A DNA stretch of 64,000 bases, taken from assembly GCF_964021845.1 (NCBI RefSeq), contig NZ_CAXHZC010000001.1, positions 434,001-498,000 of the forward strand, written 5' to 3'. The notes below the pieces were generated by a model. The model was not told the DNA's origin and did no database searches. It saw only the letters and a list, made by a program, of their open reading frames with translations. The first letter of the stretch is position 1; every line of letters begins with the position of its first letter. The position numbers and the translations under genes were made by a program. The stretch comes from Arcticibacterium sp964021845. Lineage in GTDB: Bacteria > Bacteroidota > Bacteroidia > Cytophagales > Spirosomataceae. Shown in pieces: positions 1 through 9,102 of the stretch.

Positions 1-1
1 G

Positions 2-171
2 TACTTCCACCATCTCGAAACCTTAGATGGTAAGATGCTACTGAAATTCCTACAAGATTTGGAGCTACATTAAAGGAGCTAAGGGAGGGTAATGCGGCGG
101 CAGTGGCTGCTATGGCAGTGCTTTTGATAAACGAGCGGCGATTAAGAGATGTCTTCATGTTTGTAATTTAG
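2..171 (+). pseudogene. 3' end of an unrecognised gene entering from the left, probably frameshifted
   Basis: A frame open from base 2 to about 33 (reading YFHHLETLDGK) gives way to a second open frame from 34 that ends in TAG at 169-171. The second frame ends in an Ala/Leu-rich helix-like stretch (NAAAVAAMAVLLINERRL). Neither frame is open across both parts, so this looks like one C-terminus with an indel near base 30-35. The family was not recognised. It converges on the dehydrogenase gene that ends at 184. An alternative is a short non-coding stretch that happens to be open. The window edge hides the rest. Confidence 0.3.
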
Positions 172-183
172 AGGGTTGAATTT

Positions 184-2682
184 TTAGGGTTTTTTGGCCA
201 TTTTAGCATTAAGTTCTTCTGGAGTCCATGGTACCACTTTGCCTTGGCTGGTTAATCTAAGCATACCTACAGTTCTGGGTGATATAGGTTCTGAAGAATG
301 TCCCCATTCGTTTCTAATATAGGTCATGACGTTTGCCATATCTTGCACAGGTAAACTAGCGTGTGAAGGCATTACGGGCAAAATATCTGGGGTGTCATAG
401 ACTTTGCCTTTTACTGTAATGGCACCTTCAATACCGTGTAAGAGTATAAGTGCTAATCTGTCCGGATTGCCAGTTACCCACTCTGAGCCCGCTAGTGGTG
501 GAGCAAAACGTTTCATACCGCCACCATCAGAACCATGACAACCAACGCAGTAGGTAAGGAAAGTTTGTCTTCCTGCCACAAACTGTTTCATGCCGTCGGC
601 ATCAAGTTTAATGCGGTCGGTTTCTTCTGCTTCAGTAATAATTTTACCGGGCCATTTAAAGCCTCGTTTTAAGTTTTTGATGGTACTTAGTTTATCCTGC
701 TTAAATATTTCAGGCATTTCTTCTAAGCTTATAGGCTTGTTTTCGGTACTGAGGGCTTGTAAAGAAGCACCCATTAGAAAAGCCTCTTTTTGCCAGCCGT
801 CTACACTTTGCATTAGTTCAAAAAAGGCTGCAAGCTCTTTAGAATTCTTTCTTTTGACCAAAATACCAGAAAGTTGTTCTAGTATAATTTGTTTAAAATC
901 TAATACCGCATCCCAGTCAGGATCGCTATTGATATGTTTTATCAGGGCAAATTCTCTATTATTGAGAGCGGTAAGAGCGGCGTCTCTTAAAAGTAAATCT
1001 GAGCCGTTTTGAGCCAAAACATGACTAATAGTTTTGATAGCAAAGCTTTCGTCAAAGGAGGTGGAAGAAAGTAATATTTGGAGAGCGAGTATGTTGTTAT
1101 CAGTATTTATACCATGCAATATATTTTGAACGGAAGCTCTAATTTTTTGATGCTCAAAAGCTGCGGGTTCTAAAAGACGAAGTGCATTAGCTTGAACTTT
1201 TGGTTCTTTGTCGGTTAAAAGTGCTAGGCATAAGTCTTTATCTAATATTTTAAGTCCTTCTAAAATCCAGAGAGCGGTAATACGAGCAGAAACCTCTCCT
1301 TTTTTAGCTAATTTGACTAGCGACTTTTTAGCATCTGTTCTGTTTTGCTGTAGTAATAATCGCTGACTATTGTCTCTAAACCAGCTTAGTGGATGCTCTA
1401 AATAGGCCACTAATTTTTCACTTTTTTGCGTGCTTAAATCTTCAGTAGGCTTACTAGGACTTTTAAAACCATCTGGTGTTATTTTCCATATTCGTCCTAA
1501 GTGGATTGATTTTTCTAGTCCTTTGTTGAGTGTTTGCTCACGCAAATAATCCGTCATGTAGGCTTTATGTTGACTAATGCCTCTATACATATCTACCAAG
1601 TAAATGGCTCCATCTGGGCCAGAAGCCATATGCGAAGGTCTGAATCTGTCGTCAGAAGAAGCTAAAAAATCTTTTTTATCATACGCTATTTCGGCATCCA
1701 GATAATTACCGTTTTCGGTAATGATATTTCTTTTGACAAGGTTTCCTGCAGGTTCGCAAACTAGGACATTGCCATAGAAATCACTTTTATAGTACTTTTT
1801 ATCTCTACTTACAAAAGGTGCACAGGCAGAGGTGAATTCCATCAATCTTTTTTCTTCGTCAAGTACGCCTGGTATATAACCTCTGTTTACCGCAGGGGTA
1901 GGGTGGATGGGATAAATGCTTCTATCCACGGCTAATCCTTGGTCTATTCCTGACGAACTCTCATAGTTTGGGTTTCTATTAAAATAGTTTGGTGGTACTA
2001 GGTCGGCATGAAGCTGTGACCAGTTATAGTTATAATATAATTTCCCGAAATCATCTTTTGCGATACCCCATTGACCTCTAAATTCGGTTTCTTCTTTTAT
2101 CCATTTGTCACCATCTCGCTTATACCTATATTTTGATTTGGCATTGTAAAGCCAATTGTCCAATCCAAGTAAAAGGCCGTTTGCGGAGTGTTCTGGAAGG
2201 CCATTGCCACCGTAGGTACTGTCAACCAAAGTTCTTTTATCTCCTTTGCCATCGCCATTGGTGTCTTCGTAAAACCAAAGCGGAATATTTTCAGCTATCA
2301 ATACCCCGTCTTGATAAAAGTATAGAGCACGGGGCAATACCAAACCATCAGCGTATGTTGTTCTTTTGTCAAATTCTCCATCGCCGTCTACATCTTCTAA
2401 ATAGGAAACTCTGCCAATTGGCTCCTCTTCTCCTGTTCCGTCAATGTTTGGCATGTAGGCTCGCATCTCCACCACCCACATTCTGCCTTTTTCATCAAAA
2501 TTTATTAGAACTGGGTCTTCTACCAATGGTTCTGCAGCAGCAAGCTCTATATTAAAGCCTTCGGCCAATTCGAATGAGGCTTTTTCTTCTTCAGGGCTTT
2601 TGGGAAGAGAGGGTTCATTCGAGCTTTTCATACTAAAAAGTAGAAATGTTGCCAAAAAGCAGGCAATTAAATCGAGTTTCAT
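184..2682 (-). CDS. Secreted PVC-type dehydrogenase with HEAT-like region and C-terminal cytochrome c
   Basis: About 832 aa when started at the ATG at 2682. The longer frame adds 12 residues and leaves no clean signal peptide, so I chose MKLDLIACF. The N-terminal hydrophobic segment indicates export. Residues about 35-410 resemble the six-bladed glucose/sorbosone dehydrogenase-like propeller of PVC-type membrane-bound dehydrogenases, including calcium-type repeats (DVDGDGEFD, DTNGDGKGD). Residues about 420-690 are Leu/Ala-rich and fit HEAT-like repeats. A cytochrome c domain follows with heme site CVGCH near residue 712 (bases 535-549), and a downstream Met-rich stretch may hold the axial ligand. 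The family is thought to oxidise sugars or polyols in the periplasm and pass electrons to heme. The substrate is unknown here. It stands alone. Confidence 0.8.
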   Translation of the reverse strand: MKLDLIACFLATFLLFSMKSSNEPSLPKSPEEEKASFELAEGFNIELAAAEPLVEDPVLINFDEKGRMWVVEMRAYMPNIDGTGEEEPIGRVSYLEDVDGDGEFDKRTTYADGLVLPRALYFYQDGVLIAENIPLWFYEDTNGDGKGDKRTLVDSTYGGNGLPEHSANGLLLGLDNWLYNAKSKYRYKRDGDKWIKEETEFRGQWGIAKDDFGKLYYNYNWSQLHADLVPPNYFNRNPNYESSSGIDQGLAVDRSIYPIHPTPAVNRGYIPGVLDEEKRLMEFTSACAPFVSRDKKYYKSDFYGNVLVCEPAGNLVKRNIITENGNYLDAEIAYDKKDFLASSDDRFRPSHMASGPDGAIYLVDMYRGISQHKAYMTDYLREQTLNKGLEKSIHLGRIWKITPDGFKSPSKPTEDLSTQKSEKLVAYLEHPLSWFRDNSQRLLLQQNRTDAKKSLVKLAKKGEVSARITALWILEGLKILDKDLCLALLTDKEPKVQANALRLLEPAAFEHQKIRASVQNILHGINTDNNILALQILLSSTSFDESFAIKTISHVLAQNGSDLLLRDAALTALNNREFALIKHINSDPDWDAVLDFKQIILEQLSGILVKRKNSKELAAFFELMQSVDGWQKEAFLMGASLQALSTENKPISLEEMPEIFKQDKLSTIKNLKRGFKWPGKIITEAEETDRIKLDADGMKQFVAGRQTFLTYCVGCHGSDGGGMKRFAPPLAGSEWVTGNPDRLALILLHGIEGAITVKGKVYDTPDILPVMPSHASLPVQDMANVMTYIRNEWGHSSEPISPRTVGMLRLTSQGKVVPWTPEELNAKMAKKP

Positions 2683-3479
2683 AGAGGAATACTGTCTTGT
2701 AATAGGTTGATAAACCAATTTACAAGTTGTCTGTCAACAATTAGCTTTTACGAACTTAAAATATTCTTATTCTAATTATTTCTTGGATAAAAACTGCTAA
2801 TCCGTAGATGTAGGACTAGGAGAAAGCTCTTTCCCGATTAATAGAAAACTCCCTTGACATATTATCAAGAGAGCCCTTGCTGAGTGAAGATTTTTAAAGT
2901 GTATGGATTTAATCTCTAATTAAAGAGTGAGCGTAAAGTCTGTTAAATTTAAATGGCGTAATGTATTATAACTTGCTTTGTTACAAAATTTAATCCAAAA
3001 TAGCTCTAAAATTGATGTTATAACTGTATTTTGGATGTCTTTTGTTTTTAAACGTATACACCTTTGTTTGTTAGGGATGAATGTTGTCTTTTTTTTGGTA
3101 GATGTCTAGTTTCTTTGAAGGTTTCATTTTATTGAAAAAAAACACCACCCATTCAGTTGAATAGGGGGTGATTTAAAAGGTGCTTAGTTAGTAGACGTTT
3201 ATTAAATTTTAACCTGACAAAAAAGCGAAACAATTAAGTTTACTTAAGAATTCTATAAATGTTCGCAACAAATAACTGACCAAAAAATATCAATTACTAT
3301 TGGCTTAATACATAAAGAAATATTGAATGTGTAAGGATAGAGATTGTCCTTATCAAGCGACGAAATAGGTGATTCTGACTATTTGAATAGTATAAAAGCT
3401 ACCTTTTTAGCTAATTGATTATTACAGACTTTCTTGTAAGGTGCTTATTTACAGTGTCTAAACTATATAGTAAGGGTGT
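2683..3479. other. Non-coding stretch, about 800 bp
   Basis: No convincing ORF on either strand. It holds the terminator-like hairpin at 3143-3170 and a weaker imperfect inverted repeat at 2849-2873 (CTCCCTTGA / TCAAGAGAG, one mismatch). No tRNA, repeat family or promoter was recognised with confidence. The long A+T-rich stretch may hold a degraded gene that can no longer be identified. Confidence 0.5.
3135..3170 (-). terminator. Rho-independent terminator of the TetR-ABC1-flavin reductase operon
   Basis: On the minus strand a 13-bp imperfect stem (CACCCCCTATTCA pairing with TGAATGGGTGGTG, bases 3170-3143) is followed directly by eight T residues (3142-3135). It lies about 310 bases after the flavin reductase stop, which is far for a terminator. 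It is nonetheless the only strong one before the next gene. Confidence 0.65.
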
Positions 3480-4091
3480 TTAAGGTCGAGCGTAGTTCTG
3501 ACGCTGTAAAAGAGATGGCTGACAGTAACCATCCAATCCATTGATAGCTAATACTTCTGCCTTACTCAAATTCAGGAAGCCATCATCTTCTTTGATTTCA
3601 TCTTCAAAGTAGATGTCAAGGATTTCTCCGATGACCAAAATGGTGCCGTTTCGTTTAATGGGTAGCTCTTCCACAAATTTCATTGCCATTTGTATTGGAG
3701 ATTCTTTCACAAAAGGAGCGTGAAAACCATTTCTAATAATTGGGTTTAAACCAGTTTCTTTAAACTCAGAAACTCCCTTGGCGTATTTGGCGGAGGTTTG
3801 ATGGGCCTGCTCTAAAATGGAGGTGCTTACATGGTTTATAGTATAAAAACCTGTCTCCATGATGTTTTCTAAGGTGTTTCTTGGCACCGTGGTAGGTCGC
3901 ATTATAAAACCTAAAAGAGCTGGGGAAGAGCCTAAATGGGTTACCGAAGAAAAAATGGCAACATTATCAAAACCTTCTAAAGAGCGTGTTGCTATAAGGT
4001 TAGCGGACTTAAATCCAGAGCAGGAATTTAGTAAATTGATTTTGTATAGTCGCTCGTACGCTTCAAATTCAGACTTACTTATGTGTTTCAT
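3480..4091 (-). CDS. Flavin reductase family protein (FMN-binding split barrel)
   Basis: 203 aa, cytoplasmic, no signal peptide. The fold is recognised from the split-barrel pattern: an N-terminal strand with SANLIATRS, the loop NVAIFSSVTHLGSSPALLGF, then RPTTVPRNTLENI, which matches the flavin-binding core of the DIM6/NTAB flavin reductase-like family. These proteins bind FMN and reduce free flavin, or act as oxidoreductases on small molecules. The substrate is unknown. Its ATG overlaps the end of the upstream ABC1 kinase gene by 4 bases, so the two are translationally coupled in the operon TetR - ABC1 - flavin reductase. The length is normal for the family. Confidence 0.8.
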   Translation of the reverse strand: MKHISKSEFEAYERLYKINLLNSCSGFKSANLIATRSLEGFDNVAIFSSVTHLGSSPALLGFIMRPTTVPRNTLENIMETGFYTINHVSTSILEQAHQTSAKYAKGVSEFKETGLNPIIRNGFHAPFVKESPIQMAMKFVEELPIKRNGTILVIGEILDIYFEDEIKEDDGFLNLSKAEVLAINGLDGYCQPSLLQRQNYARP

Positions 4092-5398
4092 ACATGGGCT
4101 AGTTTGTAGGTGTTAATTTCTACTTTAGACCCGAGGTCATGTAATAGACTGTAAAGGCCAAAGAAAGTTCTATTAATGTAAAGAAAGTGTTTGCTTCCTC
4201 TGTTGCCATTCATTTTTCTTAATTCTGTGCTTTTGGCATATTTCTGTCCTAAATCAGCTATTTGGTCAAAGAATGATTTGTCGGCAAAATCAAAAGATTC
4301 TTGGTTGAAAGGTTTTGTAAACAAGCTAAGTAATTCGCCAAAAAGTTCTGAGAAATAGGCGGCTTCTGCCGCTGTATCATCTTCTCTAATAATTTCAAGT
4401 TCTTTCAAGCTTTTGTTGAATAGATCTGCATTATTGATGGTCTCTGAATTCGCCAATTCAAAATATGGCGTGTAGAAATCTTCAGGAATAGCTTTCATAC
4501 AGCCAAAATCAATGGCTATTAACTCACCTCTTTCATTAATTAAGAAGTTTCCTGGGTGTGGGTCGGCATGTACTTTTCTTAATTCATGAATCTGAAACAT
4601 ATAAAAGTCCCATAGAGCTTGGCCTATTTTGTTGGCTAAGTTTTGGTCTTTGTTCGTTTTAGAAAACTCAGATAAATGCACACCATCCATCCAATCCATT
4701 GTAAGAATTCTATCTGTCGAAAACTCTTTATAGTACTTCGGGAATATTAAGTTTGGAATATGGCCGCAAGCATTAGCTACTTCTTCACTTTGCTTTAGCT
4801 CTAAGAGGTAATCGGTTTCTTCTTCTAGCTTGGTTTCTACTTCTTTAAAATATTTCTCAGAGTCGGCTCCTTTTAAATTAAACATTCTTACCGCTATCGG
4901 CTTAACTATGGCCAAATCAGACGATATGCTATCTGCTACACCTGGATATTGGATTTTTACAGCGAGCTTCTGACCGTTTTTAACTGCTTTATGCACTTGA
5001 CCTATGCTGGCGGCATTCACAGAGTTTTCTGAGAATTTGTCAAATATTTCAGTTGGATTCTTTCCAAAATACTTTCTGAAGGTTTTCCTAACCAAAGGGG
5101 CAGAGAGCGGAGGAACACTAAACTGAGATAACGAAAACTTCTCCACATAAGCACTTGGAAGAAGGTTTTTCTCCATGCTCAGCATTTGAGCGGCTTTTAA
5201 GGCACTTCCTTTTAAATCCTTTAAACCATCATAAATATCTTCGGCATTGCTAGCATTGAGTGCCTCTTTATCCAATTCAGGGTCTATTAGTTTAGAACCG
5301 TAGTATTTGATGTAATTACCACCAACTTTTACACCCGTTTTTACCAATTTGGCTGCACGACTTATTTTTCCTGTAGGAATACTGTCAATTGTTTTCAT
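4088..5398 (-). CDS. AarF/ABC1/UbiB-family atypical protein kinase
   Basis: 436 aa. The ABC1 kinase core is intact: a KxGQ-like helix (LKGSALKAAQMLS, about 62-74), the Ala/Gly loop NAASIGQVH (about 128-136) in place of a canonical P-loop, the Lys strand LAVKIQYPG, the acidic motif EETDYLLEL, the catalytic loop HADPHPGNF and the metal-binding DFG in AIDFGCMKAI. UbiB/COQ8 relatives bind ATP and support quinone or lipid metabolism. The exact role in Bacteroidota is not known. No C-terminal membrane helix is obvious. It lies 1 base after the TetR-like gene and overlaps the flavin reductase by 4 bases. The context suggests a regulated redox or quinone/lipid function. Confidence 0.85.
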   Translation of the reverse strand: MKTIDSIPTGKISRAAKLVKTGVKVGGNYIKYYGSKLIDPELDKEALNASNAEDIYDGLKDLKGSALKAAQMLSMEKNLLPSAYVEKFSLSQFSVPPLSAPLVRKTFRKYFGKNPTEIFDKFSENSVNAASIGQVHKAVKNGQKLAVKIQYPGVADSISSDLAIVKPIAVRMFNLKGADSEKYFKEVETKLEEETDYLLELKQSEEVANACGHIPNLIFPKYYKEFSTDRILTMDWMDGVHLSEFSKTNKDQNLANKIGQALWDFYMFQIHELRKVHADPHPGNFLINERGELIAIDFGCMKAIPEDFYTPYFELANSETINNADLFNKSLKELEIIREDDTAAEAAYFSELFGELLSLFTKPFNQESFDFADKSFFDQIADLGQKYAKSTELRKMNGNRGSKHFLYINRTFFGLYSLLHDLGSKVEINTYKLAHV

Positions 5399-5399
5399 A

Positions 5400-6038
5400 T
5401 TACGAAATGGCTTCTTTGTAAAGAAATTTACCTAAATCAATCACCGACTTTAATGGTGGATTATCCGCCAATTCAAAGGTGGCATTGATGGCTTTTTCTA
5501 TAAAAATGTCTGTTTTTTCAAAACTTGGAGATTCGTCTTTTGCCCAAAAACGCATAATGAAAAGTAACTGAGCCCATGCCGTTTCTTGAAAAGTTTGAGC
5601 CTTTAGCTTTTCTAAGTTTTTAACGTCAGTACTAATGTATTGGGCAAATACTTCTTTGGCGTAAGCTTTAAAGTTAATTCTTAAGTCCTGAAGTTTGCCT
5701 AGTTTGTCTAACTCTTTTGGTGTTGACGGTAAAGCTTGCAGCACATAGCTTCTGTTAGCGGTTAAGAGTTCAAAGAACGTAAAATAGAAACTTAATAACT
5801 GTTCTTTAGGAGCATAACTTTGATAAGCTTCGTTTGCATGAAGCATTTCTAAGGTTTTTTGAAAAAATGCGGAGAAAACTGCTTTTTCCACAGCTTTGAA
5901 AGAGGCGTATTCGGCATAAAAGTCCGATTCCTCCATTTTATTTTCTTTGCAGAAAATGTAGATATTCTCAGGAGCTGAGCCATGCTCAAGCATCCAGTTC
6001 ATATAAAGGTCAATGATAGATTTTTTAGATTTTGCCAT
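5400..6038 (-). CDS. TetR/AcrR-like transcriptional regulator
   Basis: 212 aa, almost all alpha-helical. The N-terminal 50 residues fit a diverged TetR HTH: a helix, then ENIYIFCKENKMEESDFYAEYASF in place of the usual recognition helix and Phe/Tyr turn. The rest is a typical helical ligand or dimer domain. It is the first gene of an operon with an ABC1 kinase (1-bp gap) and a flavin reductase, so it probably regulates that operon. The HTH is degenerate, so DNA binding is inferred from family resemblance only. Confidence 0.65.
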   Translation of the reverse strand: MAKSKKSIIDLYMNWMLEHGSAPENIYIFCKENKMEESDFYAEYASFKAVEKAVFSAFFQKTLEMLHANEAYQSYAPKEQLLSFYFTFFELLTANRSYVLQALPSTPKELDKLGKLQDLRINFKAYAKEVFAQYISTDVKNLEKLKAQTFQETAWAQLLFIMRFWAKDESPSFEKTDIFIEKAINATFELADNPPLKSVIDLGKFLYKEAIS

Positions 6039-6130
6039 GTTTCTGAGGTTTATTAAAGAAACACCCTAAAAATCTAAATAGTTTAACAAAGTTCGTTTTT
6101 ATTTAAACAAAATTATAATGAACCACCAAA

Positions 6131-7420
6131 CTACTGCGTATAAGTTATCAATATTTTGAGTGGTTTATCGATGACATTTGCGGAGTTGTTCACCATTGTT
6201 TTAATCACCACGTTGGTAGAGTTAAAATAGTAATCATATTCGTAGTTGGGACCACCATGATAGTTAGGAGGGACCCAATTTTGGACACTACTATTTATAT
6301 AAACTGATACATTGATTATTTTGGTCGCATTTAAACCATGTGGAATACTTTTTGTTCCATTTTGGCTTGCTGGCGAAGTGTCTATTATAGTTTTTAATTT
6401 AATGGCGGGGGATTCTTCACCTAGTTGTGTGAAGCCTGCGGTGTTTACATTTTCTGTCACTTCTAGATTGCCATTAACTTTAAGACTATCGTCTTCAAAA
6501 TTACCATAGATAAGAGGTGTTTGTGAACTTGAGTTTTCTATGTAAAGGCGGTTGCTCCTTGTCTCATTTCCTCCAGCTTCATTCCCTATAAAAACATTTC
6601 CTTCTCTAGTTTGGTAAGGCTGGAAAGAATTGTATTGATTTAAAGCCCCAGCTTTATATCCAATGTAAACATTTCTGTTACCCAAAGTGTCCGAAGCCCC
6701 GGAATAGGTGCCTAGGAATAAATTATAGCTTCCAGAACGTAGTCTATTTCCGGCTTGATGGCCAATAGCGGAATTATAATTTCCTATTTCGTTTCGTCTT
6801 AGAGCTTCAAAGCCAATCGCAGTATTGTTCTGACCGCTAGTGTTCTCCTTTAAAGTATTGTAACCTAAAGCAGAATTTCCTTCTCCAGTGGTGTTATCTG
6901 TTAATGCATACGAGCCAACTCCGGTATTTTCGGAAGCGTCTATGTTAGAGAATAAACTATAATTACCAAATGCGGTATTATTTGAGCCTGATAAATTATT
7001 ACGTAAGGATGAACTGCCTAATGCTGTATTTTTGGGGCCAGTTGTGTTGTATCGAAGTGCATTATAGCCGATCCCTACATTAGAATGTCCCCCATCCGGT
7101 ACGCTATAGCCAAATCCGCTAGGTGTTAGAAACGAATAATTATTAATTCCTGCATTTTTACCAATGAAGAGGCTATAGTAGCCATGCTCTAAATGAAAAG
7201 TACTTGTGTCCATAACTCCAATTTCTTTTCCTTTAATGTGAAATCGGATTTTATCGTTGTCTGGTATTTGTTCCACTTCTACTCTTGTGTCATTATCTGC
7301 ATCATGCAGTTTATTGGCTTTAACGCCTTCATCAGGAGTTAGAATAACAGACTGGGCAAAGCCAATTTGAATGGTAAATATTAAGAATAAGAATGTCTTT
7401 AATAGATGGCTAGTTTTCAT
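6131..7420 (-). CDS. Secreted protein with nine 17-residue head-type repeats
   Basis: 429 aa. The signal peptide ends at GFAQS (about 1-24). From residue 114 there are nine tandem repeats of exactly 17 residues with consensus N-T/S-A-x-G-x-x-A/S-L-x-x-N-x-x-G-x-x. Examples are NTALGSSSLRNNLSGSN and NTAIGFEALRRNEIGNY, and a tenth partial copy follows a short insertion. This resembles the left-handed beta-roll heads of trimeric YadA-type adhesins and phage tail-spike-like Bacteroidota proteins. Residues about 330-429 form a separate beta-rich end. No T9SS sorting motif, coiled coil or S74 peptidase was seen, and no membrane anchor. The likely role is an extracellular trimeric fibre or adhesin-like protein, by inference. 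Monocistronic. Confidence 0.6.
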   Translation of the reverse strand: MKTSHLLKTFLFLIFTIQIGFAQSVILTPDEGVKANKLHDADNDTRVEVEQIPDNDKIRFHIKGKEIGVMDTSTFHLEHGYYSLFIGKNAGINNYSFLTPSGFGYSVPDGGHSNVGIGYNALRYNTTGPKNTALGSSSLRNNLSGSNNTAFGNYSLFSNIDASENTGVGSYALTDNTTGEGNSALGYNTLKENTSGQNNTAIGFEALRRNEIGNYNSAIGHQAGNRLRSGSYNLFLGTYSGASDTLGNRNVYIGYKAGALNQYNSFQPYQTREGNVFIGNEAGGNETRSNRLYIENSSSQTPLIYGNFEDDSLKVNGNLEVTENVNTAGFTQLGEESPAIKLKTIIDTSPASQNGTKSIPHGLNATKIINVSVYINSSVQNWVPPNYHGGPNYEYDYYFNSTNVVIKTMVNNSANVIDKPLKILITYTQ

Positions 7421-7504
7421 ATTGCATTTTAAAGCAATTATGAAAAAAACACTATTTAAAACTTAGTGTTTTATTTTACGGCATGGCTTATAAGAATAAT
7501 GGGC

Positions 7505-8794
7505 CTATTTTAAATCTACTGGCAATACCTGATTACTTAATAATTCACCAAACAGCTCCCATCTTTTTTGAGGATTGTCGGCCGTTCCTCCTTTGCTTTC
7601 TATGTAGTTTTTAACTAAATCTTTACCGTAGTTATAATTGATAACATAGCTTCTATACTTCTTGGTAAAAGCTATTCTTTGTTTTGCCTTCTCTGGGCTG
7701 TAAAAACCATATTTGATTAGATAGTCAATTCCTTCTCGGTCTGTCATGGTGCCGTTTAGTACGCCTCTAGCTACCTCATTTCCTGCATAATTTAACTCAC
7801 CCACTAGTTCTAGGGCATTAAAATATTTTGTTATACCTGTGGTATCTAAGCCTGCTAATGGTAGGAGGACCTCTTTAGCAAATGTGATTTTATCTGTCCC
7901 AGGAAAAGCAACGTCAATGCCGTAATTGGCAGAGCCTTCGGCAATGAGCGACTGTGGACTGAAAAGCGGGTAAATGCTGGTTTCAATAAGACCTTGTTTA
8001 TTATAGAGGTTTTCTTCTAATAACATATTAAAAACATGATGACCAGGGTAAGACTCGTGGCTACCCACGTCAATAACTCGCTCAATAGAAATAGGAAAGT
8101 CGGTGTTTATTTGAATCAGAGAAGTGAAATTTCCTTGATACCAGTTATAGCCACTCCAAGCCTTATCGTTCACAAATTCCAAACTGAAATTTTCATTTTC
8201 AGGAATAGGGTAGTGCTCGTGCGTTCGTTTTCTGGCTTCGGCAATGGCGGCTTTCATAACCGTATCTAATTTCTCTACTGGAATGACAAATCGGCTAGCC
8301 AAGTTTTGAAAACGTTCTTGTAAAGTGCCTTCTCCATGTAAAAAGACCTCAAGTTTTTCAATGGCTTTTTCAAAGTGAGCCGTGTCATAATGAGGAGCTT
8401 CCACACCAAATAAAGCCATAGATTCTACATCAAAATCAGAGGTTTCTCCGCCAACTATTCTCACACGCTCGGCATAGGCGTTTAATTGAGCACTGATGTA
8501 ATTGGCTCTTTTGATGTTGATGCTATCTTTTTCAGAACTTATATAGCCCTCGAAGCTGTTTTGTAGCGAAATAATCTTTTCTAAAAACTCATCTTTAGGA
8601 AAAGCTTCATATTCTACAACTTCAGGCTTTAAACTATCGGGGCCATAATATGCATCCACAAAATCTGCATCTTGTTGGCCTATTTCCAAACCTAGCTTTA
8701 CGTATTCTGTGGCTAGTTTGTCTAGTGCTGGTTTGGTGTTTGGTTGGGTTTGGCAGGCTGTTAGGGCCATTAGGAGAATTAGGATGTTTTTCAT
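7505..8794 (-). CDS. DUF885 family lipoprotein, putative metallopeptidase
   Basis: 429 aa. A lipobox (LMALTAC, Cys at about 15) marks it as a lipoprotein. The DUF885 hallmark HESYPGHH is present near residue 243-250. It resembles the HExxH-type zinc site of distant metallopeptidases, and the family is suggested to be carboxypeptidase-like. A second conserved patch, GSANYGIDVAFPG, with NELNYAGNEVARG-like helices after it, also fits. Substrate unknown. It is flanked by single genes with no sign of an operon. Confidence 0.75.
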   Translation of the reverse strand: MKNILILLMALTACQTQPNTKPALDKLATEYVKLGLEIGQQDADFVDAYYGPDSLKPEVVEYEAFPKDEFLEKIISLQNSFEGYISSEKDSINIKRANYISAQLNAYAERVRIVGGETSDFDVESMALFGVEAPHYDTAHFEKAIEKLEVFLHGEGTLQERFQNLASRFVIPVEKLDTVMKAAIAEARKRTHEHYPIPENENFSLEFVNDKAWSGYNWYQGNFTSLIQINTDFPISIERVIDVGSHESYPGHHVFNMLLEENLYNKQGLIETSIYPLFSPQSLIAEGSANYGIDVAFPGTDKITFAKEVLLPLAGLDTTGITKYFNALELVGELNYAGNEVARGVLNGTMTDREGIDYLIKYGFYSPEKAKQRIAFTKKYRSYVINYNYGKDLVKNYIESKGGTADNPQKRWELFGELLSNQVLPVDLK

Positions 8795-8822
8795 CCTGCT
8801 AAGTTAGGGAGTATTTAGATTT

Positions 8823-9050
8823 TTATGAATTTCCAGAGCCTCTCCACCTCCAAAAAGCATACTTCGTCCTGTTCCGATTTTCCTTGTCGCCATAGACTAG
8901 AATTTTATCTGCAATGTCATTACCGCCAATTGCGGCCAACTTATCTAAGTTTTCAAAAAGGTTTGGCATGACTGTGGAGGTGGCTTTTATTTCAATGATA
9001 TTATAGGCGTCTGCATTGCTTTGTAAGAGGTCTACTTACCAATTTGCATA
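8823..9050 (-). pseudogene. C-terminal remnant of a DUF4143-type AAA ATPase
   Basis: Read on the minus strand from 9050, the frame gives YANW-stop-VDLLQSNADAYNIIEIKA, then a stretch with NLFENLDKLAAIGG and ILVYGDKENRNRTKY, ending at TAA (8825-8823). This matches the C-terminal nuclease-like domain of DUF4143 ATPases: D-L-hydrophobic, then I-E-I-K, then L-V-Y-G-G. An in-frame TAA at 9038-9036 and the lack of any N-terminal ATPase domain show it is a decayed remnant. The DUF4143 assignment rests on motif order only. Confidence 0.5.
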
Positions 9051-9102
9051 AGGTCAAATAGGAAGAAGTAACTGAAAAAACACGAGGGATGCCCAAGCTA
9101 AC

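Noticed and set aside
590..1012. 140-codon open frame on the plus strand
   Set aside because: It lies opposite the dehydrogenase/cytochrome gene, which has clear domains; composition is that of an antisense shadow.
2133..2555. 140-codon plus-strand frame
   Set aside because: Antisense to the same gene; Cys/His/Leu-rich sequence with no family resemblance.
6131..7420. Repeat protein considered as a CRISPR-like or DNA-level repeat
   Set aside because: The period is kept at the protein level (17 residues); the DNA units are too diverged, and the frame is open throughout.
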